A DNA stretch of 64,000 bases. Origin: Sphagnum compactum (taxonomy: Eukaryota > Bryophyta > Sphagnopsida > Sphagnales). The position numbers and the translations under genes are program-made. This document shows positions 24,301-37,699 of this stretch, piece after piece. The stretch is from contig OZ234493.1 of the NCBI GenBank assembly GCA_965153455.1, positions 30,804,213-30,868,212 on the forward strand, written 5' to 3'. The notes under the pieces were generated by a model that saw only the letters and a program-made list of their open reading frames with translations, was not told the DNA's origin and did no database searches. Each line of letters starts with the position of its first letter. Position 1 is the first letter of the stretch.

Positions 24301-27300
24301 GTGTGCATTTGTAATTGCCTTTATTGGGAGCTATGGGGCCTTCTTAGTTGATGGCTTTGAATACAAACAAGTTTCAAGCACCGGATGCCTGAAATGTAAT
24401 GTAAAATCCATTTGTACTAAGTACTTGATATGTGCTTTCATTTTCCTTTTTCCTTTAGTTTATAATCTATCTGCACTCAACTACTTGTAAAGGTTGTTTA
24501 TTCACATATTCATGAAAATGAGTCCCATATGAAAATTGGTTCATTCACAGGTAAGGTACCAAAAATGAGTGTCTAACTAAAAAAGGACTTTAAAGGGCAA
24601 TTTTAGATTTTCTTAATGTCTAGTATATTACACCTATGGTGTATTTTTGTGTTCCTACAATTAGAGTATTGAAAAAAAAAAACTATAAAAAAATCCAACA
24701 ATTATTGGATGTGTATAAAATTCCTTTTGAGTCCTTTAACTGATTTATGGTCAAGTGTCCATATTACAATGTTTTGTTAACTTGGAATGCAAAGGAATGC
24801 ATAAAATGATGTGCAATTGATTTCAAACTTTTATATAAGAAAAACATGTTTCCCTTTACGCAACTACATGTTCATTATGTCAATTTGATGAAAAAAAATT
24901 CACATGAAAAATTCAAAGTCTTGAAATTTTGAAGCAAAGGGATGCAAAGGAAATGATACATTTATTAAATAATTTGGTTACTTTTTTATATCCATTAAGT
25001 TCAAAAAATTTAGCTTTCGATGTAGGTCACATGTGCAGGAAATAATAATGTGAATAAACAAGTTTAGTTGATTTTAAAAGCCCACTTTTGCATTTTCTAT
25101 GTTTTCGCTTACGAACTTTTTAATATTCATGCACAATTATGTACACATGTGAAAAATCACCACCAGCACTTGAATTACATATATAGGAATACTCAATTTT
25201 TCTCATTAAAATTTGTTTTATGTAAATGTTATTTATAGAAAGTAGCTTTAAGAAAGTCTTGGAATCCTTTTTCCTTTTTTTGGTACCCCAATCGTGATTG
25301 GACCCTGACAATATAATGGGAGTTTTATATCATAGTAATACTTGTTGAAATCACTAACATTTCACCACAACATTTCAAATAACAAATATCAATGCACAAG
25401 TAATTCAAAATGAAAATATGAAAAGTTTATATGTTTGATGCATCTTGCAAAAATGTGTAGGTTCAGCAAAATGTTTTTAGATGTGCTCATTTATTTCTAG
25501 TAAGATCTTTGACCTTGAAAATGTTTTTAGTACCAATAGGTTCAAGTCCTAAATGATTTGGATATGGCTCCAAACATTGTTGCATTATGTTTTCGTATTT
25601 TCTTCAGGATCCAGATCCAAATCACTATCTTCCTGGTCATTTTGGATCTTCAATTTTTGCCTCCTTTGTTAAATCTAATGAGAACAAAGATTTGGTAGCA
25701 TTGATTCTTAATGCCTCCATCCGAAAATATGGCATGAAGTTCCAAAATAAACATGTCTTTCCCCACCTTTGCAAATTGTTTTTTTCCTTTCACACATTTG
25801 TGTCCATGCATGAAACAACCACCCAAAAAGTTAGGTTTAACTGCTGACATGCAAAAAGCAACTTCTGAATCTTTTTCTTTCAAGAGCTAATCTTTGATGG
25901 TGCAAGATGTCCACATGTGTAATTATTTTTTAAATGCTTGCTTGAATGGGCATTGGATGATCACATATGCAAGCTAAAGCTTGGAGGTACAATTTGCAGG
26001 TACAAACATTAAACATATTTATGGATGTTGTGATTTGATCCATTATATGAACTCCATGCTCTTATGAACAAACTAGCAATCTATTAGCCATACCTTCTTT
26101 TGGTTTTGTGGCAAGTTTAGTTCCTACGCCTAATTTTTGTGATAAGGAGTTAAAAACCTTTCCACAAATTGTTAACATGTCTTTAAAGTAGAGCAATGAT
26201 TAGTGGAATATGTCAAATGAAACCCTATTCCCAAACAAGTGACCTTCCTTGGACCAATTAGAGGAAAACATCTTGTGGTTGATCCTATAAAAATGATCTA
26301 TAGAAGCAATGAACTTCCATCAACTATAAAGGATATTGCAATAGTAATTTGCCTATTATCTTCAACCTTGAAAACATGTATGTCTTTTGATCCTTTCTTT
26401 TCCCATGTTCTTTCCCCACTTGTAGGTACAAGGTGAGTCCTTGTTTAATCTATGTTTATGACAAGTGATGCAAGCACATTGTATGTTTTTACAAGGTATG
26501 TCACCCTATGTGCCATCTTTGTCCCTTGATCTTCCCAATTTGGTGGTAATTTTCTTATATCCATAGTAGTTGTTTTAAAGGACCAACCTAGCTTGGCCTT
26601 CATGAACTTTATTAAACACTCCAATGAAACTTTGAATGAACCACTCAATAGTTCAAGGGCTTTGAGCTCAAGAAAGTCTTAAATAATGGATTGGACTATG
26701 GGTTTAAAAAGGGCTTATCCAGAAGCTCTAATCTTTTGCAACAAAAACATAAGCTCATCTCTCATTTTTGGCCTTCAATTTAGTATTGAATGTGTTGTTT
26801 TGTGATTGTAAAAGCTCTCCCTCTCTTTATTGACTTTTCAACCACTAATTTCAGCTTTCCATCTAAGGTAAACCACTTTCCTAAAGAGGATCTAGGGAGC
26901 TTATCAAATGGGCTTGGATGTTCCCATGGCTTTATATGAAATGCATAAAGATAATGTAAAGTAGTTATTAAATTTCTATGTTTTTCCATTGCAATCTAAA
27001 TGTGAGGCCAAAGGTGCGATGCAAACCATTTTGTGTAAGTACCTTTTTAATGTTTCTTGGATTCTTTGTTGTTTGTCCCTTCCACATTCTCTTGTTTGAT
27101 GTTTTTGCCAAATGATTGCAATGTCATCTAAGGTTGTAACGTTGGTCGTCCATTGTTGTCTACAAGATAACTCTTTGATTCTCGATTGCCAATTGTTCTA
27201 TTACATGCTGCAATGCCTTTTCATGCTCCTCTTTTCCTATCTATCGAAACATATATGAAATCATAGTTTCAGTACAAGCCATGACTCTTCCTACAAAAAA

Positions 27301-28760
27301 TTGGCAATGCTTAGAATGAAAAAGAAATGTTTCCAACTCTACTTAACAAGATGGATTTTGATTTCGACAAAATGATCTTGATCTTGACAAAATGTGTATG
27401 TATCATTTATATATCCATGCATTTCAGCTACATGCATTCATACATCAAACATCTTTCATTAATATTTTCATTTTTATTGACAAAATTTTCAATAAGTATT
27501 TTTTTAAACGAATTCATTTTTTGAAAATAATTAATTATTCGTCTTTAATGTGTTGAACTTGACCCAAAACTATGGTATGTGGCACAAAAGGTTAATAGGT
27601 CACTTAAATTTAAAATGCCTCCATTTATTATCTCATAATGGAATTATAGTTGGCCTACTTAAACTACTTTGAATCCATCACATTTGTTAAACATGTTTGA
27701 AAGGAAAACAAACTTTGAAAAGAAATTTCTCAAACATCCTACACAAAAATCAACATGTATCCTCTTTAATTGATCCATAATGATATTTGTGGTGCCTTTC
27801 AAATCAAATCTATATCAAGTGAAAAATATTTTATTACCTTTGTAAATGAGTTTAGAAAAAAAACTTAGGTTTTGAAGCCAAGAATCAAACCATGGCTACC
27901 TTCAAAAAAATTAAAACTTTTGTTGAAAATCAAATTAGAAAAATAATCAAAATTCTACAGACATCAAGGTGGGGAATAGTTTGAACAATTTCAAACATGT
28001 TGTCATATTGTTTACATCGATTATTGCATTAATTTGCATCTTCATGTTCTTGGAAATTTAAAAACTTATGTGAAAGGCATTCATTGGGAACACGTGTGGG
28101 GTGCATGTTCCTTTGTGGGCACACCCTCCCCCCCACCGCCGAATAGGCACCATGTCACTTGCCACATAGGTGCCATGTCATTTTTCCCTATGGAAGGTGC
28201 ACCCTTTCATTTACCACATAAGTGCCATGTCATCTGTCACACATGTGTCACATCATCTACCCTATCAATGCTTAATAGGCAAAGGTATCATAAATGCTAG
28301 ACGATGTAACACAATGGAACCAAAATCCTTAAACCCTTACCTCATTATTACACCCCAAAATGTTTGCACCCCAACTTTTGCACCCCTACACCTACATTCA
28401 CACCCATGCACCTCATTTTCACACTCCAAATAGTTGCCCCTGTCTCTAGAAACATAGTTGTGGAAAAATCATCAAGTCCAAAGATCACAAACGACATCCC
28501 ATCACATGATGCAAAAACCAATCACCACCCCATTCCATTCTACCAAAAAACAATTCATGACATGTTTCACAACTCAATGAAAGACCAACCTTAACCACAC
28601 ATTCCACAAAATCAAAACATTAAAGAAGGTTAGGTTCAAAAGGACACATAGCCTTTGTCATCCAATCTAGGAGGAAGTTTATAGCAAGAAAGCTTAAAAG
28701 ATAAATATATAGATAATTTTGTTTCTACCCAAATCCATGTGTAGAGGTCCAAAAGAACAA
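21351..28760. other. Repeat-rich intergenic sequence, no intact gene
   Basis: The stretch 22330-22850 repeats words such as GCAACTAT and TTGCAACTA. At 23625-23760 there is a palindromic tetranucleotide tract of ACCT/AGGT units resembling the one at 13432. Several open frames of 60-90 codons exist (for example 25587-25847 and 26239-26436), but none carries a recognisable motif. Decayed copia sequence between the two recognised fragments is likely but cannot be shown. Confidence 0.4.
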
Positions 28761-28762
28761 AG

Positions 28763-30050
28763 ATGGAGTCAATTAGATTGAGAGACTACATACACAATGT
28801 GTATTATACTCCAAAAGAACCCTCCACTATTGAATTTCTTACAAATTCAAATTGGCTAGAAGCCATGAATCAAGAGATGGAAGCAATCTACAAGAATGTA
28901 TATGGTCATTATAAAATCTTCATGCATGACAAAAAGCCATTTCTTACAAATGGGTTCTCAAAACCATATAAGACCAATAAAATGATAAAAGATTCAAAAC
29001 AAAGTTGGTTACAAGGGGCTTTGAACAAAAAGACATCAATTTTCAAGATACCTTCTCACCTATGGCCAATGGTCTACCATTCAAACAATTTTAGCTTTTG
29101 CATGGAACTAGAATTGGAAAATTCATCATATGGATATGAAAATAACCTTTCTGAATGGTGAAGTGAAGGAAGCAATCTACTTGAAACAACCTCTTAGTTT
29201 TGAAATCAAAGGGCAAGAAGAAAAGGTATGCAAACTTAACAAAGCCTTCCATGCATTCATGCCAGCTTTAAGTAAGGCCTAGTCCAACAAATAGATGTTT
29301 ACTTGAACACAAGAAGGTTAATGAAAACCTTCAACATGGGAACATTTACTATTGTAGATAGAATAGTTAAATGTTCATTCTAGCCCTCTATGTTGACGAT
29401 CTTTTCTTTATAGGAAATCATCATTCCAAGTTAAGATGGTTAAAAACACAATTGCAAAGTGAATTTCAAATGACAAATCTCAAGCTAACAACTCAATATT
29501 TGGGATTAAAATTTTATCACCAAAATAGGGGTTTGTTTATTCACCAATCTCATCATACCCAAAGCAATAACTACATAGTCAACTTTCACTATTATAGGAG
29601 TTTAATGGGCAAATTTGTTTTTCTCACTTGTGCATTAGACCAAACATCAACTTTGTTGTAAACTTAGTGAGTAGATTTATTTAATCTCTTCAAGAATCAA
29701 ACAAGCTAATATGAACCATTTTAAGTGTAACAAATGGTTTGTGTTTCGCACTTTTGGTCAAATTTTGATTTCAATGTGAAAAGTGGTCAATTATTTTACA
29801 CAAATATGTTGTTTAATATAATATGGAAGTATGTGATATGATTTGAAATAAATTTAAGGTCACATGGGATTGCAAGAAACAACCTACATTAACATTATTG
29901 TCAATTGTGTTAAAATTTGAACATTTATGAGAGCTTTTTTAAAATGACTTGGTTACACCATCTTTTAGCTAAATTGGAATTTCCCATCAACAATCCTACT
30001 CCTATTTATTGCAACAATGAAAGTGGGCAAGCCCATCCTTGGGTGGTATC
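28763..30050 (+). mobile_element. Decayed Ty1/copia element: reverse transcriptase and RNase H
   Basis: The frame at 28763 starts with the copia RT entry block SNWLEAMNQEMEAIYKN. After a frameshift come FLNGEVKEAIYLKQPLSFE (about 29150) and VCKLNKAF (about 29228). The frame at 29371 contains the catalytic ALYVDDLFFIG and the downstream FQMTNLKLTTQYLGLKF and YRSLMGKFVFLTCALD blocks. An RNase H-like PTPIYCNNESGQAHPW occurs at about 29997, with the usual Asp of the DNxSA motif changed to Asn. Stops and frameshifts separate all segments, so it is a dead copy. LTRs were not found. Confidence 0.85.
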
Positions 30051-30059
30051 ACTAGGAAT

Positions 30060-33000
30060 GTCACACCTTGATTTTCCTAGACCCATCGATTTTTGAAAAA
30101 TCATAGGAAACACTTAAATAAAAAATTTCATTATTTTTTTATGAATAAATTTACTAGGTTTCATAGATTTTGAAATCTAAATAATATCAAGAATATTATG
30201 TGTTTTGCTCTTTCTAATCATTGCATTTTTAAAAAGTTTCAATAATGTAATGCTAATTTTTTTCTTTGAACTTTTTGGTCAGGAACACAAATCTAAAACG
30301 TGATTTGAGAATTTTCTTATGAATTTTTTTCCTAAGGTAATTTGGAAGTCATTTTATTTTTAGGCTTTTATTAAGTAATTAATTGATTAAATATAATTTA
30401 TTTATGAATTTCCAAACTTGAGGCTATTGATTTTTTAGGGGCCATTTTAATTAGGAATACAATTGTTTTGAAATTCCAATTATTTTTAACTCCCAAATAA
30501 ATTTCAAGCCATATATTAGTGCATTAATGGATAAACATGAAATAATAATAATTTATAGTTGTGAAAACATTTTTTAAAAAAGGCCCAAAAAAATGATTTG
30601 GTTGTTTTTGGTTCCTTAACCATTCCTTGAGGTGGTTCCTAATGGTACCACCCAAAGATGGGGTTTGCCCAAATACCATTTGAATTATGTTATAATCCAA
30701 TCTTTAATGTTCTTGATCAAATATTTTTCCATTCACTTTAATGTTATCCAACATCTTGTTCAAGAACAATAATTTTATTGAATTCATCACATCTACTTTT
30801 CAACTTGCTAACATGTTGACAAAACCATTAGTAAATCAAAAGTTTACTCAATGTCATATTCTTCTTAACCTACATGTTGATCACTCACAATCACCCACCA
30901 TAGATGCATAGTGAAAAATCCATTTACCTCCTTCATCTTCTATAGGACTCCATTATCAACAATATTTTTTTTTGGGTCTCACCTTAGTTTTAACTATCTT
31001 TGATTTGTCATCACACCAAGAACTTCATCATTGTAGGAACAAAACACACGTCCAAGATTGATTATAACATTTGAACTTAAGATAAACACAAAATGGCATT
31101 ACCCATGTTGGGTCCCTTAACACCTTGGCGACAAGGTTGAAAGAAGGAAGTGAACATATCATTGCACCTTTACATGTGAGCAACATCAATAAGTATTGAC
31201 AAAGAAAAAAAACATAAGAAGAAGGGTGAACAATAGCAAGATCATATATTAAAAAAGGAGCTTTAGCAAGTGTGGTAGCAATAACAGTGTAGGAGCTTAC
31301 ATGGACCCTTCTAGCAACATGAACTTTGCTTGCATTAAGAGTTGCATGCATGCATCAACAAAAACTTCTTGCACAACAATAGAACCATAAGAGTTTCATG
31401 GAACCTTATAACAACGAGAGTTCGATGCATGCATTAGGAATCTCACATGCACATCTACAATAGCTTCCTACAAAGTTTCATGCATGCATTTGCAACATGG
31501 ACCTCACATGCATTAATAAAAACTTCCTATGTGCATTAGCAAGAAGTTTGGATTCGTCAGTAAAAACTTGTTTGCACACATCCACAAGAACTTAACACGT
31601 GTATCAATAGGAATTTGCAACACCAAATAATATGTAGCAACAAGAGCTCTTTCTAATCAATATGCATTCATTTTTCAAAGACATGGTCAAACAACTCCAA
31701 AACTCCACCACTCTTGAAAAAAGTTTTCCTATGTACCCTCATCATCTACTCATTCTCAAATCCACTACAATAACAACAAATAACAAAGCAATCAAACTCT
31801 ACAAAACACAACAATCCTCTATATTCTAAATCTATATTTTTTATCCTCTCAAATAGGAGCCGTTGGGTGAGGGTTGGATTGTAAAAGTATTCATCCCTCT
31901 TGGCTCTCATTCATCCTACTTAGGCATCTAGATATGGTAGATTTAGGTCCTATTAGGTGGCAGCTGCCCCTAATGTATTAGGATTAGGGTTATTTCAATG
32001 CCTTTGATCTAGTCAACCAGTCAACACATGATTCATCCAATGATCCAAATGACCCTTCTAGAATACTACTCAGTACTTAGTTTTTACCATTGCTCCATGT
32101 ATTTAATGGGGTTTCGTACTCAACTTCTTCAAGTGAATGGTTACTAGGGTTGCTCCCCTGTAACAAAACTTCCTACAGTTTTAAAGACCTGGTATCATTT
32201 TATTGTTTAATCCTTAACAAGAAAAAACTATAACAAATCCTGCTCCCTGTATGTAGGGTAGGTTTATAGCTGACATCCAAAAGCCAACCTCCAAAATGAA
32301 GAAGACCTAAAGTGGTCATTCACATGGAAAGTGGTTTTTAGTTATAGCTAACATATGATGTTTGCTATTTGGTGCCACAGCTTTGTTGGCCATGTTTGAG
32401 CTTGGCTTTTTGGTGAATCACTTTGTGGACTGTATGCAAGCTGTGAGTGAATAAAGAACATTGGGAGTTCTGAAAGGTGTGAAGGTCATTGTTGAATTGT
32501 CTCAAAGTATATTATAGCAATTTTTTGGTTATCAAACACTGAAGTCTGAAGAGAAGGGGGTGAAATATATTCTAGCAGATGTTTTCTTGCTGGAAGCCCA
32601 CCAGTTCTTTCTAGTGGATTTCCTGAAAGAACTGGCAAACAACCGCAAACAACCAGCAGTTCAGAGTAGGTTCTTTGACTTGTTCTTTGATTTTTGAGAA
32701 CCACTGGTCAGGGGTCCATGTACCCCACACTTGCCTGCCAGTTCGTTCTTTCAAAAAAGAGAGGATCACCCAACACTGAGAAATACAGACTGTTTGATCA
32801 GCCCAACAAAAGCTCTCAACCACTGATTTTCACTTTCCTGCAGCATGATCTTCAATTGTTTCCTATCTCAGAAGAAAAACTCCACTCATCACAATGAAAT
32901 GATCAAAGTTTCTGATCCCTTGCTTTCTTGACTCCTCATGCTCCAAGCTCTCTTTCCTATCCCTGGATTCTGTCCAAAGGATCACTCCAAGTATTTGGAA

Positions 33001-34900
33001 TAAGTATGTTCTCCAACCTCACAAATCCTCACTTGGTACAATGCAAGCCAGAGGAAGGCCTACAAGTTATGGAACAATGAGTCTTGGTAGGCTATGTACT
33101 ATGAAATGGTCAAGCCATGGCCCATTATGTTGGGTACAGCACAAGGCAAGCGCCCAACATAATGAGCAATGGCAAGGCTATTCCATGACATTCAAGGCCT
33201 CTGGTGGCAGATTCAACAATTTCAAAAAAAAACTTCCATGTTCAATGGACATTTTGGTAAGTATTGGATGTATGATCACCAGATGACTCTTGCAGCATCT
33301 GCTTTCCATATGCAAGTGCTACTCTAAAGTAGATCTTTAAACTTTGATAGTGATTGTCACCCTTGCTGTTGGCTATTGAATCACAGACTCCAGGCGATAT
33401 GGGACAAGCATGCAAACTTTCCAGGCTTGATTTGCCTTTCTTCACCACTTTTGGAGGTTCTTTATCATCAATTTGACCATAACTAAGCTCAAGATTCAAC
33501 CCCTCACAATTACAACAAAAGCAGATGAAGATGCAGCACTCCTTAACCTTAACTGTAGGATAAGTGGACAACAAGCCACGAGCTGATCAAGAAACCAAGC
33601 TGATTGCAGACACCAACGGGTAACTGAACTGCTCCGCTATTGCACTTCTTGGGCACTGTTTGAGAAATTTAGAAACCCCCATTTTCTCTGCATTTCATTT
33701 CTCCAAGAGTGGATTTCCAAAACCCTAGAAATGTCCAAGACTACCTTTGATAACAGCTAGTCATACATAATGCTCACTGGCAGTGGATCATTACATTTTC
33801 TTGTATGTTTTTCCAGTGGTACTCCATCAATGCCACAGTAGTTGAATCCAATCGTCCACCATCTACACCTTTCTTCCCACCTATTTTCCAGAAAGAGCTC
33901 AAGAGCTGCTATTATTTGAGGGAGAGAAATGCAGATCTGGAAGCAAAATAAGCTACAATTGGGTATTGCTCTAATCTAGTACTACTCAAAAACAAACTCA
34001 ACACAGATCAGAGTGGATAGGTAGCATTTCTCCAGTGAAACCTTCTCTTTTCTGTTCATATCTTGGCCACCAATTAACATGAAGTTCAACACAAAACATG
34101 AAATATGCAGGAGACTTGTCACTGCCGCAAACACGTACACATTTCTCCTTATCTACCAACCTGTACTGAAGGTTCAATTTGGTGTGTAGAGTTCCTCAAA
34201 GTCTACCTATCTATCTGAGGCAAAGGGAAATGTCTATTGGTTCATTTCAATATAGAAATAGAGAAACATGGACAAGCACAAAATGTTAGGGTTAGTCTTC
34301 AAATGCTTGCTCTTCACAAATAGCATCTTCCTTGGCTATCACTTCTGCACTTGTTTAGTCATCTCCACTTCCTCTCCTGCACTTCTCATGGGAACACCAT
34401 TCCACTCAGATGGACACAGACATTTCTGCAAACGTTCCTGCTCTGCACTTCTCATGGGAACACCAATAACAAGGTGAGGTTTTCATATAAGTGTGATAAT
34501 GTTTGGGTGGGGACAGAAAAACAAATAAACAATAAACAGCTGCTGTAGTTTGAAAAAAAAAATGCAACCCACCAAGAAAGCAATGAAGAACAAAAGAAAC
34601 ACCCACACATAACGGCAACAACTGCTCATATACATACTTTGAAAGCTGCAGATGAGTATAAAAATGTCATGTAACAAACAGGTGCTGTGAAAGAATAAGA
34701 GTGGCTACTCATGTCCAGGGGCATAATGTACAAGCCTTCTTCTTCCTCAGTCATCTCTCAGAAGGCATCATCACTGAGTAGGTAGTTATATGCTTTACTG
34801 AAGACTTCATCACCAAACGCAAACACTCATCGTTCTCACCCCTCTTCTTCCAACCATAGAATCTCCCTACCATTTTTCCTGCGTAGTTGAGGCCTCTCCG
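30060..34900. other. Intergenic region, no gene recognised
   Basis: Up to about 32200 the sequence is AT-rich debris. From about 32250 to 34900 base composition becomes more balanced, as around the genes, and may include downstream sequence of the calmodulin-like gene or an unrecognised decayed gene. Frames such as 33242-33574 (minus, 110 codons) show no known family. A perfect 12-bp inverted repeat (CATTATGTTGGG / CCCAACATAATG) lies at 33123-33164. Confidence 0.4.
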
Positions 34901-35142
34901 TGTCCCCTTCGTGAAGTGATGGGGCTACGATCATCTGCACAGGTTATTCTTCTTCTTCTTCTTGCCGCCATCAAGCAGAAACTGGCAGGAGAAAGACTGT
35001 CCAGAGAAGACACGGCTTGTCTTTAAGATTACTACACAGAGTCTTGCCCTTCCCAAAAGAGTTTGCCACTGTTGGGATAGATCGGAAGTGTCAAATGCGT
35101 TGGCGTCCTGTGCAAGGAGATGTACGCAGTAGTACCTGATTC

Positions 35143-35877
35143 TCAGAAAACGCGAGTGTCGAGCATCATGCATTGGAACTCGGCAAAGTCTACTCGTCCA
35201 TCTCCATTTCGGTCGACGGAATTGATCATGCGGCGGCAGTCTTCTATGGTCAAGCCTTTCTCCCCCAAGCCGGATAAAACGCGATGCAGTTCGTCTGCAG
35301 AGATGAAGCCGTTTCCATCAATGTCGAACACATGGAAAGCGGCTCTTATGTCATCCCCGGAATTGCCTGCTGCGCCGTCCGCTCCCTCAATGGCTTCCAT
35401 GGCACGTCTGTTGAGATTGATAAACTCTTGAAGATCGATGAATCCATCGCCATCAGCGTCCACTTCGTCCACCATTTCCTGAAGCTCTTTGTCTGTGGAC
35501 TCGATCCCGAGAGAATGAAGGACGAAGCCCAGCTCCGTGGCTGAGATCTTGCCGTCGCCGTTCATATCGAAGTACCTGAACGCTTCCGTCAGCTCTTCCG
35601 TGCGGTCGAAAGGTGCAACCACCACATCTCTCTGCTGCTCATCAGACGGGGACAACGCATCCAGGGGAGCACTAGACGTCGCTATTGTTGCCCGATTTGA
35701 TGCAGAGCCACCAGATCTGCGGCTAAATTTGAAGATGACCTTCCACGAATGCGAAGAGTCCCTGTCTCTGGAAGAAGACGATTGATACGACCATGCGGAT
35801 GAGGATCCTGATGAATCCGACGAACCCAGGGAAACGTTGTTCGCTTTTTTCTTCTTCGAGAAAAACGGCAACTTCAT
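35143..35877 (-). CDS. Calmodulin-like protein with four EF-hands and a Ser-rich N-terminal extension
   Basis: An uninterrupted single-exon frame codes for 244 residues. Four canonical 12-residue EF-hand loops are present: 104-115 (DMNGDGKISATE), 140-151 (DADGDGFIDLQE), 185-196 (DIDGNGFISADE) and 222-233 (DRNGDGRVDFAE). Each has Asp at position 1, Gly at 6 and Glu at 12, so all four should bind calcium. The pairs are 36 or 37 residues apart, as in calmodulin, with an acidic Gly/Ala linker (161-176). Residues 1-90 form an extension that is basic at first (KLPFFSKKKKA), then rich in Ser. No myristoylation site (no Gly2) or transmembrane helix is seen. The role is expected to be that of a calcium sensor in the cytosol or nucleus that binds target proteins; targets are unknown. 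The gene is much richer in GC than its surroundings. Start chosen at the first Met of the open frame. Confidence 0.93.
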   Translation of the reverse strand: MKLPFFSKKKKANNVSLGSSDSSGSSSAWSYQSSSSRDRDSSHSWKVIFKFSRRSGGSASNRATIATSSAPLDALSPSDEQQRDVVVAPFDRTEELTEAFRYFDMNGDGKISATELGFVLHSLGIESTDKELQEMVDEVDADGDGFIDLQEFINLNRRAMEAIEGADGAAGNSGDDIRAAFHVFDIDGNGFISADELHRVLSGLGEKGLTIEDCRRMINSVDRNGDGRVDFAEFQCMMLDTRVF

Positions 35878-37600
35878 GTTGGCAGGCAGGCTATCCAGAC
35901 GGTCCTTCTTCTCGGGCCGAAATAATTTCTCGGACCAGTAACACGGTCAAGGTCGGTATCTCCGATTATCCATGAAGCTCAGGACGAATTGTTGCGCTCT
36001 GTATTAAAGTTCGGGATCTCCAACATCGCAGACAAGCATCTCCCGAAAGAAGCCCCTCCGCCCCCAAAAAAAAACAGAAAAAAAGCCTTCAGATGGCTGT
36101 GTTCAATCACACCCTGCCTCAGTGTTCCTGCTTCACAGAATCATGCAAGTTCAACGAGGGAGAACAACGATGTCAAATTCTTCCAGGATGTCCACACCCA
36201 AAAAACGCCGTGAAAACGCAACACAAAGTGGCTACTTGACCCGGTGCCTCCCGTCGTCTCAAATGAAGAACAAGTTTGACTGTACAAATGCAGCAAAAAG
36301 GTTTTTTCAATCGCAAACTTCCTTCTAGGTCTCGGCAGTAGTCCTTTCTTTCTCCATTGCAACAGCTACTGATCAGCGAGCCAGGCTCCAGCCAGCCGCC
36401 ACAGACTTGTAACACCAGGTGCCAAAAGACGACGACACAGAGAGGGGGTGGGGAAAAAAAAAGACCTCAAGTTCAAGCAAGGGCAAAAAAGACTCGTCCC
36501 ACGCTCTGAGAAAAGATCCTCCGTTTCTACCGAATTCAGCACAGCAGCAACTGAGCCACAACAAGAAAAAAGCTGCCAATGCAAAAACTTCCTGACACTC
36601 CTGCAACGATCGATTCAAAAGCGATGGCAGCGTCGGCCGGCCGGACAGACACACCACACAGAAAACACACTTCCCTTGAATTCTTTCCTTCGTTCCTTCC
36701 TTCCCCTTGCAACAACAACAACAACAATGATAGCACAGCTTACATGTGGATCCTGTTTCCGTCATTCTTTCTCTTCTTTCCCTCTCCAGTGTTTTTTTTT
36801 TTTTTTTTGGGGGGCGAATTTTCGCAAACTCGCGAGAAGAAAAAACAGAAGGAAGGTGCATAGGGATTTTTTTGGGGAAAAAGTGGGACCACGTCGCCAC
36901 ATTATGAGGAAAAAAAATCCTAAAATCGCCATATTTAGAGAATAAGTTCCAACAAGTCACCAATTTGTATAGCCTACATCTTCCGGCCTCTGACCTCGAA
37001 CGAAATTTGGCTAATAAATAAAGTCTTCTTGTGCATGATCGCCAACCAAGCAAGCCACCTACTTCACAAATTTGAAAAAGAAAAAAGAAAAAACAAACAA
37101 ACAAACAAATAAACAAACACTGTGGACCCTTCTCCTTTTCTCTCCTATTGCAGCTTCCGTGTGCTTTCTCCCATGGTTCCCAAAACGCTCCCACGTATGT
37201 CTGCAGCTCTTTAATGAAAAAAAAATCGTGTGTACTACGGGGGAACTTTAGTTTTAAAGCGTCGATTTCCGAGAAAAAACAAACACCCCCCCCTCCCCCG
37301 AAACCCCCCCCGGGGCCCCCAGTACTGGACGTTGCGTTGGGATGAGGGCGATCAGGACGAGGTCCGTAGCATCCGTAAGCATTTTCCGCGTTGCTGCGTC
37401 TGCTGCTCCCAAGCGGTGGCCGACTCACCAAACGAGAGATCACCAAAACCGATGCAATATCCATCCATTCATTCATGCATCGATTCAATCATCCACGTAT
37501 TCATAGATTCATTCAATTCCATTCATCCATATATTTATACATACATCCATTGATTCATTCAATCATCCATCCATTCATAGATGGATCAAGCTTTGATCTC
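35878..37600 (-). promoter_or_regulatory. Upstream region of the calmodulin-like gene, with homopolymer tracts
   Basis: The region upstream of the minus-strand start holds long chance frames on both strands but no recognisable protein. A T18-like run with GGGGGG follows at 36790-36816. A C-rich tract at 37283-37322 gives four or more G-runs on the transcribed gene's sense strand. A degenerate AAAC tract lies at 37084-37115. The 5' leader and promoter are presumably here, but no TATA box or start site could be fixed. Confidence 0.4.
37450..37595. repeat. Degenerate tetranucleotide (ATTC/ATCC)n tract
   Basis: About 140 bases are built from CATTCATTCATG, CAATCATCCA and CATCCATCCATTCATAGA type words. 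It is a mutated microsatellite; a frame through it is repetitive and not read as a gene. Confidence 0.8.
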
Positions 37601-37699
37601 TGCCATTGGTGCAACAACACCTCCTCCTTGTTGTTTTTTTTTTTTGGTGTGCTTACAATGAAAGCACTACTGTTATTTTTTGGCCTTTTCTCTTAAAAC

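Noticed and set aside
36373-37488. A 371-codon open frame on the minus strand upstream of the calmodulin-like gene
   Set aside because: It crosses homopolymer runs and the C-rich tract, has no domain, shows strongly biased residues (Phe, Cys, Arg runs) and overlaps equally open frames on the other strand. It reads as promoter sequence.
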